DNA of 45,497 bases from Bacteriovoracaceae bacterium UBA7317 (GTDB lineage: Bacteria > Bdellovibrionota > Bacteriovoracia > Bacteriovoracales > Bacteriovoracaceae), in contig DKQD01000174.1 of assembly GCA_002474345.1 (NCBI GenBank), positions 12,380 through 57,876 of the forward strand. Reading direction: 5' to 3'. A model generated the notes under the pieces. It did no database searches. It saw nothing but the letters and a program-made list of their open reading frames with translations, and had not been told where the DNA came from. A program made the position numbers and the translations under genes. Shown in pieces: positions 16,510-25,093 of this stretch; positions within the stretch are counted from its first letter, which is position 1; each line of letters begins with the position of its first letter.

Positions 16510-16536
16510 ATGCTTTTGAGGAGGTATTATGATTAG
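16510..16536 (+). CDS. Eight-codon upstream ORF (possible leader peptide)
   Basis: ATG at 16510 follows AGGGAGG at 16499-16505, an excellent ribosome site, and reads M-L-L-R-R-Y-Y-D before TAG at 16534-16536. The stop overlaps the start region of the ABC ATPase gene (ATG 16529), and the ATPase's own Shine-Dalgarno GAGGAGG lies inside the mini-ORF. Ribosomes translating it would cover that site, so it could couple or tune translation. Expression is not proven. Confidence 0.4.
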   Translation: MLLRRYYD

Positions 16537-17266
16537 AGTTACTGAACTCTCAAAATCATTTGGTGAGATTAAAGCCGTAGACAAAATTTCTTTTGAAGTA
16601 AAAGAAGGTGAAGTTTTGGGTTTTTTGGGGCCAAATGGCGCTGGAAAATCAACTACTATGAAAATGATTACTAGCTTTATTTCTCCATCTGGAGGAGATG
16701 CAACCGTTTTTGGAAAATCTATTCTAAGTGAACCTATTGAGGTGAGAAAAAAAATAGGATATATGCCAGAAAATGCACCTCTTTATGATGATATGACTGT
16801 CGATGAGTTTCTTCATTATACCGCTCAATTGAGAGGTCTTGAAAAAAAGGGTCAAGTGAAGGCAGTGGAAAAAGTCATAGAAATGTGTGCTTTGAAAGAT
16901 GTTCAATTTCAAACGATAGAAACTCTTTCTAAAGGTTACAAAAGAAGAACTTCTATGGCCCAAGCTCTTATTCATGACCCACAAGTGTTAATTTTGGATG
17001 AACCAACTGATGGATTAGACCCAAATCAAAAGCACGACGTAAGGACTTTGATTAAATCGCTGGCAAAAGATAAATGTGTCATTCTCTCGACTCATATTCT
17101 TGAAGAAGTGGAAGCGGTTTGTACAAGGGCCATTATAATTTCATCTGGGAAAAAACTTTTTGATGGAGAAGCATCAGAACTAAAAGAAAAATCATCTTTA
17201 GGAAGAATTGATGATGTTTTTAGGGCCATAACGACAGGCCAAGAAGTGCAAGGAGTTTCATTATGA
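16529..17266 (+). CDS. ABC transporter ATP-binding protein (GldA-like)
   Basis: A 245-residue ABC ATPase of the ABC-2 export type. Walker A is GPNGAGKST, the Q-loop region is YMPENAPLYDDMTV, the signature is LSKGYKRRTSMAQAL (a degenerate LSGGQ, common in this subfamily), Walker B is VLILDEPTDGLDPNQ, and the switch histidine is STHILEE. It powers the permease encoded next; its stop overlaps the permease start (ATGA). Together with the GldG-like and DUF4340 genes it forms the exporter operon that in Bacteroidota is called GldA/GldF/GldG and is linked to gliding. In other phyla the substrate is unknown. Confidence 0.93.
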   Translation: MIRVTELSKSFGEIKAVDKISFEVKEGEVLGFLGPNGAGKSTTMKMITSFISPSGGDATVFGKSILSEPIEVRKKIGYMPENAPLYDDMTVDEFLHYTAQLRGLEKKGQVKAVEKVIEMCALKDVQFQTIETLSKGYKRRTSMAQALIHDPQVLILDEPTDGLDPNQKHDVRTLIKSLAKDKCVILSTHILEEVEAVCTRAIIISSGKKLFDGEASELKEKSSLGRIDDVFRAITTGQEVQGVSL

Positions 17267-18009
17267 TGAGTCATTCAGTAAAAACTATTTTAAAAAAAGA
17301 ATTAAAGTCCTACTTTACGACTCCCCTTGGATACGTCTTTTCTATAATTTTTCTTTTTTCCATAGGCTATGTAACATTTGAATCTGGCCGCGGTAGTTTT
17401 TTCGTTTTAAGGCAAGCTGATCTAAGTTCTTTTTTTAGATACATTCCCTGGCTTTTTCTTCTTTTAGTTCCTGCAGTATCAATGAGGTTATGGGCCGAAG
17501 AAAGGAAATCTGGTACAATAGAACTTCTTTTAACTCTACCAGTAACAGTAAGAGAAGCGGTCCTTGGAAAATTCCTGGCATCATGGGCTTTTATAGGTTT
17601 TAACCTTCTTTGTACTTTTCCAATCGTTTTAACGGTAGCCTACCTCGGACAACCAGATTACCTCGTCATACTTATAGGGTATTTGGGTTCCTTTCTCTTG
17701 GGTGGAGCATACCTAGCAATAGGCTGCTTTTTTTCTGCTTTGACAAAAAATCAGGTCATAAGTTTCATTTGTACCGTTGTCTTTTGTTACCTTTTAACTA
17801 TGGCAGGCTCACCACCTATTCTTGAATTTCTTTCAACTTTTCTTCATCGTTACTTTTTAGATCTTTTTGAATCTCTTAGCATGATTCATCATTTTGAAAC
17901 AATGGGAAGAGGAGTAATGAGGGTAGGCGATTTATGGTTTTTTGCTGTCATAATTCTTGCTTGGCTTTACGGTTGCGAGGCCATTTTAGATGAGAAAAAA
18001 GCTTCTTAA
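17263..18009 (+). CDS. ABC-2 type permease (GldF-like)
   Basis: A 248-residue membrane protein. It starts with KKELKSYFTTPLGYVFSI, the standard opening of this permease family, followed by about six transmembrane segments and the conserved cytoplasmic motif RLWAEERKSGTIELLLTLPV. The ATG overlaps the stop of the ATPase gene by four bases, and a second ATG at 17266 is an alternative. It forms the membrane channel with the upstream ATPase and probably with the GldG-like protein downstream. Confidence 0.92.
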   Translation: MMSHSVKTILKKELKSYFTTPLGYVFSIIFLFSIGYVTFESGRGSFFVLRQADLSSFFRYIPWLFLLLVPAVSMRLWAEERKSGTIELLLTLPVTVREAVLGKFLASWAFIGFNLLCTFPIVLTVAYLGQPDYLVILIGYLGSFLLGGAYLAIGCFFSALTKNQVISFICTVVFCYLLTMAGSPPILEFLSTFLHRYFLDLFESLSMIHHFETMGRGVMRVGDLWFFAVIILAWLYGCEAILDEKKAS

Positions 18010-18019
18010 GGAGAGAAAA

Positions 18020-19930
18020 ATGAAAAGACAAACTGGTAATTATTTTGTTGTCACCTTAAGCGCGATTATCATGGTTTTAACCGTTTATATCGGAAATTCG
18101 TGGTTAAAGCGTTTTAAGGTAGACATGACCGAAGAAAAACTTTACACACTTTCAAATGGCTCGAAGGATATTTTAAAAAAATTAAATACTCCTTTGACTT
18201 TGAAACTTTACTACTCAAAAACAAGTGCTAATAAAGGAACTGAGGGCCTAAGAATATTTAATAATTATTTCTTCTATGTGAAGGACTTATTGGAAGAGTA
18301 CGTTGCTCATTCAAGAAATAATCTAAGACTTCAGGTCATTGATCCTAGACCAGATACTAAGGAAGAGGAAGAAGCTTCTACCTACGGGTTAAAAAAGTTT
18401 CAGTTGACTGAAACCGAAAAATATTTTTTTGGTCTCGTTGTGGAGAATAATGTAGGGACTGAAAAAATTATTGAATTCTTTGATCCTGGCCAACAAGAAA
18501 ACCTAGAGTATGAAGTCACCAGGTTGATTTATTCAGTTATTAATCCGAGGAAGAAAAGCGTTGGTATTCTTTCTTCTCTCCCTATCTTAAATGATAAGAT
18601 GACTCCTTACATGGCTCAATTAATGAGGATGCAAGGAAAAGCACCTCAAGAATCCTGGATAATTACTAAGCTTATGCAGGAGTTCTACGATGTTAAAAAT
18701 ATTGAGCCGGATACTGAAAAAATTTCTGGTTTAGATATTTTGATGATTGCTCATCCTAAAAATCTATCTGAAAAAACTCTTTGGGCCATTGACCAATATG
18801 TATTAGGTGGCGGAAAAGTCCTTCTTTTTGTTGACCCTTATTCGATTGTTGACAACGTTATTTCTAAGGCAAGAGCTGGAGCTGAGAAAAAGTCAAACCT
18901 CAAAAAGTTGATGACTAAGTGGGGGGTAGAGCTAGAAGAGAAAAAACTAGCTGGAGACCGCTTTTTAAGTGGTGTAGGTAGAATGAATGCTAGAATGCAA
19001 CCTCAGAGATTGCTTGCTCTCTTAGAGTGTGATCAAAGATGCGGTGCTGAATTTAAGGATGCTATTACTTATAAACTCGGAAGCATGACATTCCTTTACC
19101 CTGGCAGTTTGAGGGTAATTGATAAAAAGCAAAAAGATAAAAAGATCTATCCTATTCTAGGGACAACCAACAAAGGTAATTCATACGAGTTTTCCACATG
19201 GAAGTTAAGTGATCCTACCTATTTATGGAAAAATTTTAAAGACGGTAGCAAGCCTGTTCATTTAGCTTATAAAATTGTTGGTAAGTTTGAATCAGCGTTT
19301 CCAAATGGAGTGAGTGTTAAGAAAAAGGATCAAAAGGATAAGGTTGAAAAAGAGATCCTTCTCACGGGACTAAAGAAGTCGACAAAAGAATCCGCGGTAA
19401 TTGTTTTTAGTGATGTTGACTTTATCCACGATCAGTTTTCTTTTAAAAACTCTGTTTTTGGTATTGGTTTGGCAAATGAAAATTCCACTCTTGTATTAAA
19501 TTCTTTGGAACAACTTGGTGGTTCAAGAGAATTGTTGGAAGTACGTTCAAAGGGTCGATTTAACCGTTCATTTGATGTTGTAGATAAGATTGAGTTTGAT
19601 GCTCAAAAAAATACAGCTGAAAAAGTTTCTGAGATCAATAAGAGAATTGAAAGTTTTGAAAAAGAATTGGGAGAACTAGGTAGAAAAATGAATGAAGGTA
19701 ATATCGGCTTAATTCAAAACGAAGGTATTAAGAAGAAAAAAGAATTAACTAAAGTTATTGCAAAATTAAAGGGTGAACTTCGTGATGTGAAAAGAGAGGG
19801 GAGAGAAAAGATTGAGAAGCTTGGTTCAAACCTCCAGTACTTAAATACTCTTTTTATGCCTTCGATTCTTTTAGTTTTTGGGATCTTTTTCCAAATGAGA
19901 AGAAAGAAAGGTATCAGAAAAGATTCTTAA
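18020..19930 (+). CDS. GldG-family ABC transporter auxiliary protein
   Basis: A 636-residue protein with one N-terminal transmembrane helix, a large periplasmic part and a second helix at the C-terminus (TLFMPSILLVFGIFFQM). The N-terminal block KVDMTEEKLYTLSNGSKDILKKL and the DPRPDTKEEEEASTYGLKKFQ segment are typical of the GldG/ABC_transp_aux domain. Residues about 550-610 are charged and likely form a coiled coil. ATG at 18020 is used because AAGGAG at 18008-18013 lies just upstream; an earlier in-frame ATG at 17990 would overlap the permease gene. In the family it works with the GldF permease. Confidence 0.9.
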   Translation: MKRQTGNYFVVTLSAIIMVLTVYIGNSWLKRFKVDMTEEKLYTLSNGSKDILKKLNTPLTLKLYYSKTSANKGTEGLRIFNNYFFYVKDLLEEYVAHSRNNLRLQVIDPRPDTKEEEEASTYGLKKFQLTETEKYFFGLVVENNVGTEKIIEFFDPGQQENLEYEVTRLIYSVINPRKKSVGILSSLPILNDKMTPYMAQLMRMQGKAPQESWIITKLMQEFYDVKNIEPDTEKISGLDILMIAHPKNLSEKTLWAIDQYVLGGGKVLLFVDPYSIVDNVISKARAGAEKKSNLKKLMTKWGVELEEKKLAGDRFLSGVGRMNARMQPQRLLALLECDQRCGAEFKDAITYKLGSMTFLYPGSLRVIDKKQKDKKIYPILGTTNKGNSYEFSTWKLSDPTYLWKNFKDGSKPVHLAYKIVGKFESAFPNGVSVKKKDQKDKVEKEILLTGLKKSTKESAVIVFSDVDFIHDQFSFKNSVFGIGLANENSTLVLNSLEQLGGSRELLEVRSKGRFNRSFDVVDKIEFDAQKNTAEKVSEINKRIESFEKELGELGRKMNEGNIGLIQNEGIKKKKELTKVIAKLKGELRDVKREGREKIEKLGSNLQYLNTLFMPSILLVFGIFFQMRRKKGIRKDS

Positions 19931-19945
19931 GGGGAGGATAAAAAA

Positions 19946-21007
19946 ATGGAAAAAAAGTTAAAAAAATTATCAGTTTTAACAGTTGTTCTCATTGCCCTTT
20001 CTATTTTTACTTATATTGAGGATCATAGAAGGGGAACAGGGCTTGCTTTAGGAAGTGATTTCATAGCCGGTTTTGATGTTGATAAAGTCGCTAAATTAGT
20101 TATTGAGGAGTTGGGAGATAACAATAAGTCCCATAAAGTGAGTCTTTTGAAAGAAGGGGAATCTTTTGTTTTAGAGGATTATTTCGCTTATCCAGCTTCC
20201 AATGAGAAAATTAATGATCTTCTATATAAAATTGCCAATATTCAAATTACCCAAAAGGTCTCTGAAAAAAAGAGCTCTCACCTTGAATACGATTTGACGA
20301 AAAAAAAGTCTAAGATTCGTGTTAGTGGCTTTGATAGAACGGGCTCCAAAACATTTGATTTCTATGTTGGTAAAAAGAAAAAGTACAATGGAAGTTTTAT
20401 TCGCTTTGCGGATAAAAATCCAGTTTATTTATCTAGTAATGCTCTCTATATTAGTGGCGAAAAGGACTCTTATATAGAAACTGAACTGATGAATGTAGGA
20501 AAGAAAGACTTTGAGGGAATGAGTCTTATCTCTTCTGGAAAGAAGCTTTCCTTTGAGAAAATAGGTAGTGAAATCAGTTATAAGAGTAATAATTTAACTA
20601 GTGTAAACCTTGATGAAAAGAGCAAAGAGAAATTGCTAGATTTTGTAGAAGGTACACAGCCGATCCATTTTAATGATTTTAAACCTATTGATTTTAAAGA
20701 TTTAGCTGACCTTAAGTTTGATTTGAAATTAGAGTTAAAGTCGAAAAATAAAATGATATATGATCTTCAGTTTTCGAAAGGAAAAGGGGATTATTATTTA
20801 AAAATTTCAAGCAGACTTGAAGATGTACCTGACAAGATAGTTATCTCTAAGGATGACGACAAGAAAAAGTTAGCAGGAGTTGAAGACCTTTTAAAGGCCC
20901 AAAAAGAGGTTAATCAATTTAATTTAAGTAACTCTCGTTGGATTTTTAAAGTTGATAAAACAACCTACGAAGATATTGAAAATTTTTTGAAAGATTTTAA
21001 ATCCTAA
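19946..21007 (+). CDS. DUF4340-family membrane-anchored protein
   Basis: A 353-residue protein with one N-terminal transmembrane helix (LSVLTVVLIALSIFTYI) and a lysine-rich extracytoplasmic part built of repeated beta modules. The segment FDVDKVAKLVIEELGDN, then VLEDYFAYPASNEKINDLL, matches the DUF4340 pattern (a residue-binding strand, then a 'P-A/D-x-x-K-I' helix). These proteins commonly close GldF/GldG-like ABC operons. It starts 15 bases after the GldG gene behind GGGGAGG. It is the last gene before the terminator-like repeat. Confidence 0.85.
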   Translation: MEKKLKKLSVLTVVLIALSIFTYIEDHRRGTGLALGSDFIAGFDVDKVAKLVIEELGDNNKSHKVSLLKEGESFVLEDYFAYPASNEKINDLLYKIANIQITQKVSEKKSSHLEYDLTKKKSKIRVSGFDRTGSKTFDFYVGKKKKYNGSFIRFADKNPVYLSSNALYISGEKDSYIETELMNVGKKDFEGMSLISSGKKLSFEKIGSEISYKSNNLTSVNLDEKSKEKLLDFVEGTQPIHFNDFKPIDFKDLADLKFDLKLELKSKNKMIYDLQFSKGKGDYYLKISSRLEDVPDKIVISKDDDKKKLAGVEDLLKAQKEVNQFNLSNSRWIFKVDKTTYEDIENFLKDFKS

Positions 21008-21021
21008 ATTTAAGTAGACGG

Positions 21022-21060
21022 GCCTTTTGACTTTTTATGTTGGACTTGACGTCAAAAGGC
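21022..21060 (+). terminator. Probable terminator of the ABC operon
   Basis: A perfect 10-base inverted repeat, GCCTTTTGAC at 21022-21031 and GTCAAAAGGC at 21051-21060, with a 19-base loop, is followed by a pyrimidine-rich stretch. It sits 15 bases after the DUF4340 gene and before the convergent regulator gene. Confidence 0.6.
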
Positions 21061-21187
21061 TCTTCTTTATCACTTCCTCTAATTTTCATTTAGAAAACTT
21101 ATCAAAGGTATTTTTAAAATTCACGTTAGCAAAGTAGGTCGCTTTAAGCGAAAAGCCTAAGTTTAATTTCTCTTCAGCTTATATTAG

Positions 21188-21997
21188 TTAATTACAAGCT
21201 ATTGCCTTGTCTTTCGTTAATGGGAAAAGACCAACTGAAAGTTGATAGACCTCTTTCTTCTCACCTTGCTCAAGGTAACCTGCAAGATTGCTCATGAAAT
21301 CTTGTATCATTTTTTTTGCTAATTCCATCTTTTCAGTGTCAATAGCAATCGTTGTTGCTTGAAAGTTTCTTTGTGAGGAGGGGTCATTTTCTAATGAATG
21401 AAGACCACGGCAAAGAGTTTCTCTTTGATATTTTTTATGGTGAGACTTATAGTTTTGCGATTCCTGAGCGACGGGAACATTTGCATCTACTTTTTGGAGG
21501 CCACCTTTTTCGTCTTCTAACAGGAAGCCTAATCTAACAAGCCTTTCAATGGCAGTCATTGCTTTCTTTTCTGTAATTCCAAGCTTTTGAGCAATCCAAG
21601 TGGCATTTCCCTGAAAGCCCTGAATGTGGGTTAGTTCAAGTATAGAGAAGTGATGTAATTCACTTGTAACTTGAATTAAGTCTTCATTCATTTTTAAAAG
21701 ATTTTCTCTTTTTTCTTGAGTTCTTTTTTCTCTTTTAAGGCTTAAGGCTTTTCTATCTTCCATAACGGAAAAAAGAAAAAAGTCTCTCTCTTTGGTAGGT
21801 AGATCAAGCTTTGAAACTATTTTATTTGCCGTTTTCATTGTTATTGTTTGTTTATTAGAAAGAACTCTTGAAAGAGCTGCTACGTCGACACCTAAGCATT
21901 TTGCGAAGGCCCTTAAAGAATAGCGCGGGTTTCTACCATTTCTTTTTTGGAGTTCTTCCCTAAGCATTTCTCTGTAGTGATTACTTGTAACTTCCAT
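21188..21997 (-). CDS. TIGR02147-family regulatory protein
   Basis: A 269-residue protein of the TIGR02147/DUF4423 family, which is abundant in Bdellovibrionota and Fibrobacter. The N-terminus has the characteristic YREMLREELQKRNGRNPRYSLRAFAKCLGV and a helix-turn-helix-like block (VDVAALSRVLSNKQTITMKTA). The middle resembles a winged-helix (AQKLGITEKKAMTAIERLVRLGFL). The C-terminus ends with EVYQLSVGLFPLT, a family hallmark. It is probably a transcription regulator. The ATG at 21997 is chosen because AGGAG lies six bases upstream; the ATG at 22003 touches the Shine-Dalgarno site. It is a single gene. Confidence 0.88.
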   Translation of the reverse strand: MEVTSNHYREMLREELQKRNGRNPRYSLRAFAKCLGVDVAALSRVLSNKQTITMKTANKIVSKLDLPTKERDFFLFSVMEDRKALSLKREKRTQEKRENLLKMNEDLIQVTSELHHFSILELTHIQGFQGNATWIAQKLGITEKKAMTAIERLVRLGFLLEDEKGGLQKVDANVPVAQESQNYKSHHKKYQRETLCRGLHSLENDPSSQRNFQATTIAIDTEKMELAKKMIQDFMSNLAGYLEQGEKKEVYQLSVGLFPLTKDKAIACN

Positions 21998-22159
21998 TTT
22001 CATCTCCTAAATAACCTGCTTTTTCAAAATAAAAATTATTTAAGATACCTTAATTGCTTTTCAGGTTCCTTCTTGATGATGATTACCATTTCTTTTTGAA
22101 TTGTTGAGATAGTCGACTGCTACAAGCCGAAAAAGCCCTCTAATGTAATAAATTGTAAG

Positions 22160-22175
22160 AAAAGGGGCCCTTTTT
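22160..22175 (-). terminator. Weak terminator-like repeat
   Basis: A-rich/T-rich symmetry around GGGGCCC just past the end of the DUF2784-like gene. Read on the minus strand it is A6-GGG-CCCC-T4. The loop would be only three bases, so this is tentative. Confidence 0.25.
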
Positions 22176-22180
22176 TCAGT

Positions 22181-22555
22181 TCACTTTGGGACTTTATGAC
22201 CTTTTTTGAAGGTTAAAAAAAGGGAAATAAAGAGAGATCCGAAAGTTGAAATGACGGTAAGGTAGGTAATAAAGTTTGTTGAAAAGTCTTCGTTAAAAAG
22301 GTCATCAAGGATGTACTTTATATAAGAAGAGGGTAAATTAGTTTCCCCAATTTCTTGTTTAACTTTCCAGTGATAGTCAGTTAAGGGGCAATAACCTAAG
22401 CCGTACCATATCCCAATGATGAACCAGCAAAAAAGAGTGGAGAGGATTGTGATGAGGTGTAAGGTCCTGGTTTTCTTAGATATCCATCCAAAAAGGTTAA
22501 AAAAAATAAGAAACAAGTGGGTAAACTCAAGTAGCTTATCTAATAGGAAGTTCAA
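22181..22555 (-). CDS. DUF2784-like small membrane protein
   Basis: A 124-residue protein with three or four transmembrane helices. The pattern LLEFTHLFLIFFNLFGW, a tryptophan-containing helix, then GLGYCPLTDYHWKVKQEIG, fits the DUF2784 family (helix, W, CPLT motif). I place the start at TTG 22555, which has AAGGAG ten bases upstream and lies just after the stop of the polyferredoxin gene. A longer frame from 22675 would run inside that gene. It is tightly coupled to the polyferredoxin, so it is probably part of the same membrane function. Its role is unknown. Confidence 0.75.
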   Translation of the reverse strand: MNFLLDKLLEFTHLFLIFFNLFGWISKKTRTLHLITILSTLFCWFIIGIWYGLGYCPLTDYHWKVKQEIGETNLPSSYIKYILDDLFNEDFSTNFITYLTVISTFGSLFISLFLTFKKGHKVPK

Positions 22556-22559
22556 AGTC

Positions 22560-23678
22560 TTATTTCTCCTTTCCTTTATTTGCTTGAAAAGAGATTTTTT
22601 TAAAAGAAAGGGCATCAACAGGACAGGCATCAATGCAACCACCGCACCCAATGCAAGGTGTTGTATCAAGCCCAAAAGATTTTTTTATAGGAGCTTTATC
22701 AAGGTGAGCATATGATGCTACATCGATTCCCATTGGGCATGCTTGGGAGCAAAGGTTAGCCCCTATACATTTGTCGTTAGGTTGAATTTTAAATTTAGTT
22801 TTGCCAAAACGACCAAATAATTCCATTCCTTTAGCTAAAGGGCATCCGTAGCGGCACCATACCCTTGTTCCTAAAAAAGGATAGGCGCAAATTCCTATAA
22901 TGGCGCCAAATACAAAGTCAACAATGAAGTCGTTGTAAAACCTTCCAGCTTCTATAAGGTTGGTTGCCGTTACAACTTTAATAATATCCAAAAATAAAAC
23001 AAAGCCAAAAAGGATGCCTCCTATTAAGAAAGCCGTTTGAAGATGCTCAAGCTTTTTTGCAGTTTTACCGGTAGGTGTTTTATGCTTAACCCATGCTGAA
23101 CCCCATTTTGTAACTCCTATTACCTCGGCCAGGTTTCCACATGAGCAAAACCACGAACAATATCTTTTTCCAAAAAGCCAAACGCTTAAAGGAACAACAA
23201 TAAAAATGTAAAAAAAAGCTGACCATGATGTAAAGCCTCTTGAGACATATATGTATGCATCTTTATTTAAATTAGCGATTGGGTCTGCAAAAAAGGACCT
23301 CCCTTCTAAGATGGGAGGAAGAATAAATGGAATGATGAAAAAAAAAATTAATTGACTTAAAAAAATACTTGTAAATTTAAGCTTTTGATATTTGCTTAAG
23401 GGTTTTTGTGATTTTTTACCCTTACCATATATATTTTTTCCAATGAAAAGAACTTTAAGAGAAATGCCACAAACAATGAGAGTGTAAATAAGCATGTACC
23501 AGAAGGATGGGGATTTTCCAAAAAAGTAAAGATCTCCTGAAGAGTTTATTAAATTGAAAGAAACGAGAAGTTCAGGATACTTTAGAGTAATGTAGCCAAA
23601 AATGGTGACCATTAAAAACGTAGGTAGAAATGCTTTCTCTAAATTACTTCTTTGGTAATCTTTTTTGGTATAACTCAT
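22560..23678 (-). CDS. Membrane-bound 4Fe-4S polyferredoxin (NapH/CcoG-like)
   Basis: A 372-residue membrane protein with about five or six transmembrane helices. Two cytoplasmic cysteine motifs of the NapH/NosR/CcoG type are CSWFCSCGNLAE and CRYGCPLAKGME. Two ferredoxin-like clusters follow, CIGANLCSQACPMGID and the canonical CIGCGGCIDACPVD. Such proteins move electrons across or along the membrane to periplasmic reductases or maturation systems. No reductase is next to it; the downstream gene is a DUF2784-like membrane protein. A good extended -10 promoter lies just upstream. Confidence 0.88.
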   Translation of the reverse strand: MSYTKKDYQRSNLEKAFLPTFLMVTIFGYITLKYPELLVSFNLINSSGDLYFFGKSPSFWYMLIYTLIVCGISLKVLFIGKNIYGKGKKSQKPLSKYQKLKFTSIFLSQLIFFFIIPFILPPILEGRSFFADPIANLNKDAYIYVSRGFTSWSAFFYIFIVVPLSVWLFGKRYCSWFCSCGNLAEVIGVTKWGSAWVKHKTPTGKTAKKLEHLQTAFLIGGILFGFVLFLDIIKVVTATNLIEAGRFYNDFIVDFVFGAIIGICAYPFLGTRVWCRYGCPLAKGMELFGRFGKTKFKIQPNDKCIGANLCSQACPMGIDVASYAHLDKAPIKKSFGLDTTPCIGCGGCIDACPVDALSFKKISFQANKGKEK

Positions 23679-23710
23679 ATATTTCTCATTTAGGCAAAAA
23701 TATGCCTTTT

Positions 23711-23719
23711 ATTATAGCA
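23711..23719 (-). promoter_or_regulatory. Extended -10 promoter of the polyferredoxin gene
   Basis: On the minus strand TGCTATAAT is a perfect extended -10 (TGn plus TATAAT), 32 bases before the ATG of the polyferredoxin. There is no good -35. A small AGGCA/TGCCT inverted repeat lies between it and the start codon. Confidence 0.55.
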
Positions 23720-23782
23720 GGAAAATACAACGGGAAAGAAGGATATCAAAAAAGCATTTTTTTGTGACTAAGTAATCTTTGT

Positions 23783-25093
23783 TTAAAGAGGTGAGATAAG
23801 TATTGCCTTTAAGTAATCTCCTTCCGGAAAACCTTTTTTTGAGGGTGAATCCCAATTGTCTGATTTGAGCTTCTGGAGTTTATGGGTTTTAGATTTTATA
23901 TGGAGTTTTAACTGTGATTCAATTTCGCCAAAAAACTTTTTGAATGTAATATTATGTGTGTTTAAAAAAAGGACAATTCTTCCTTTGTCTTCAAGTAGGT
24001 TAAGCATTGAAGGAAGAAGTTGATGGTAGGAATTAATAGCCTTACTTCTTTTATTTCCGTCACTAGATGTTGAAGGGGGATCACAAATAATAAGATTGAA
24101 TTTTTTGTTATCTGATTCATATCCGCTGAGTGAATTCATTGCCGAGGATACTTTACTATGGTGGCAGGAAGAATCGATGGCCGGGTTTAGCTCCATATTA
24201 TGTTCGAGCCATTTCATATATTTAGGAGATAAGTCTACAGAGTGAACATCTTTAGATCCAAATTTAAGGGCAAACAGAGAAAAAGCTCCTGTGTAGGAAA
24301 ATAAATTTAAAACACTTGAATCTGGAGTGATAAATTCTTTTATTGAGCTTCTAAATGGAGACATATCTGTATAAAGACCAAAGTCATAAGTTTGACCTAG
24401 GTGAATTTGGTAGTTTATGTCAAACTCTTTACTTAAAAAGGATAACTTTCCATCTCCTTTTGGAAAAGTTGAAAGCGACTTCTTTTGCAAAGGGATACTT
24501 TTATTTTGTGACCTCGTCTGAATAAAGATGTCGACGCCTTTTTCCTTCCATTCTGGGAAAAACCTTTTAAAAGCATAGCTTAGTTTTGAAAGTAGTTCTT
24601 TTTGAAAATGAGTCCAAAAATTTGAATAATACTGAATAAGGACTTTTCCAGGAGAAAGAACTTGGATTTTAAGTCCTGGAAGAGAATCTGATTCGCCAAA
24701 AACCAGATAAAAGTTTTCTCTTATCTCATGGATTGGAGTTTTTATGTCTGCCTGTATTTTTGGTATCCTCTTTTCAATTGAAATGATGAGCCTTGAAAGG
24801 AGCTCCTCTTCAAATGCAGATCGTCCCCAGGTTTCAGGAGATGCATAAGACCAAAGCCTGGCCTTCACCTTTGGGTGGTTAGGGTCGTGTATAAAAACGC
24901 CAAAAGATGTAGGGCTTTTTTCTTTAGTACCTTTTAAAAAGTGAGCTTTTTGTGGAAATCTTTTGGTAAAAGAATCTTCTGTTACCCATGGATGCCCTTT
25001 TTTAACATATTTTATAGTATGTGGATGAAACTCAACCATTGCGCATCGAAATGGATTTTGGGTGAATTTATAGGCTTTATTGTTCATTCTCAC
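23783..25093 (-). CDS. RlmI-like class I SAM methyltransferase with PUA domain
   Basis: A 436-residue protein. The N-terminal PUA domain shows FHPHTIKYVKKGHPWV. A linker domain follows (GESDSLPGLKIQVL), then the SAM-binding domain with LNLFSYTGAFSLFALKFG and VDLS, motif IV LIICDPPSTSS, and the ending PEGDYLKAILIS. The architecture matches 23S rRNA m5C methyltransferase RlmI. RlmI has a catalytic cysteine in a late SCSG motif; here that place reads LFLNTHNIT with no cysteine, so it may modify another position or base. The GTG start at 25093 overlaps the upstream stop (GTGA), with GAGG ten bases before it; an ATG at 25087 is the alternative. Confidence 0.85.
   Translation of the reverse strand: MRMNNKAYKFTQNPFRCAMVEFHPHTIKYVKKGHPWVTEDSFTKRFPQKAHFLKGTKEKSPTSFGVFIHDPNHPKVKARLWSYASPETWGRSAFEEELLSRLIISIEKRIPKIQADIKTPIHEIRENFYLVFGESDSLPGLKIQVLSPGKVLIQYYSNFWTHFQKELLSKLSYAFKRFFPEWKEKGVDIFIQTRSQNKSIPLQKKSLSTFPKGDGKLSFLSKEFDINYQIHLGQTYDFGLYTDMSPFRSSIKEFITPDSSVLNLFSYTGAFSLFALKFGSKDVHSVDLSPKYMKWLEHNMELNPAIDSSCHHSKVSSAMNSLSGYESDNKKFNLIICDPPSTSSDGNKRSKAINSYHQLLPSMLNLLEDKGRIVLFLNTHNITFKKFFGEIESQLKLHIKSKTHKLQKLKSDNWDSPSKKGFPEGDYLKAILISPL

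Noticed and set aside
22560..22675. Longer DUF2784-like protein starting inside the polyferredoxin gene
   Set aside because: The extra 40 residues lie wholly in the other gene, and a TTG with a good ribosome site exists at 22555, giving the usual family length.
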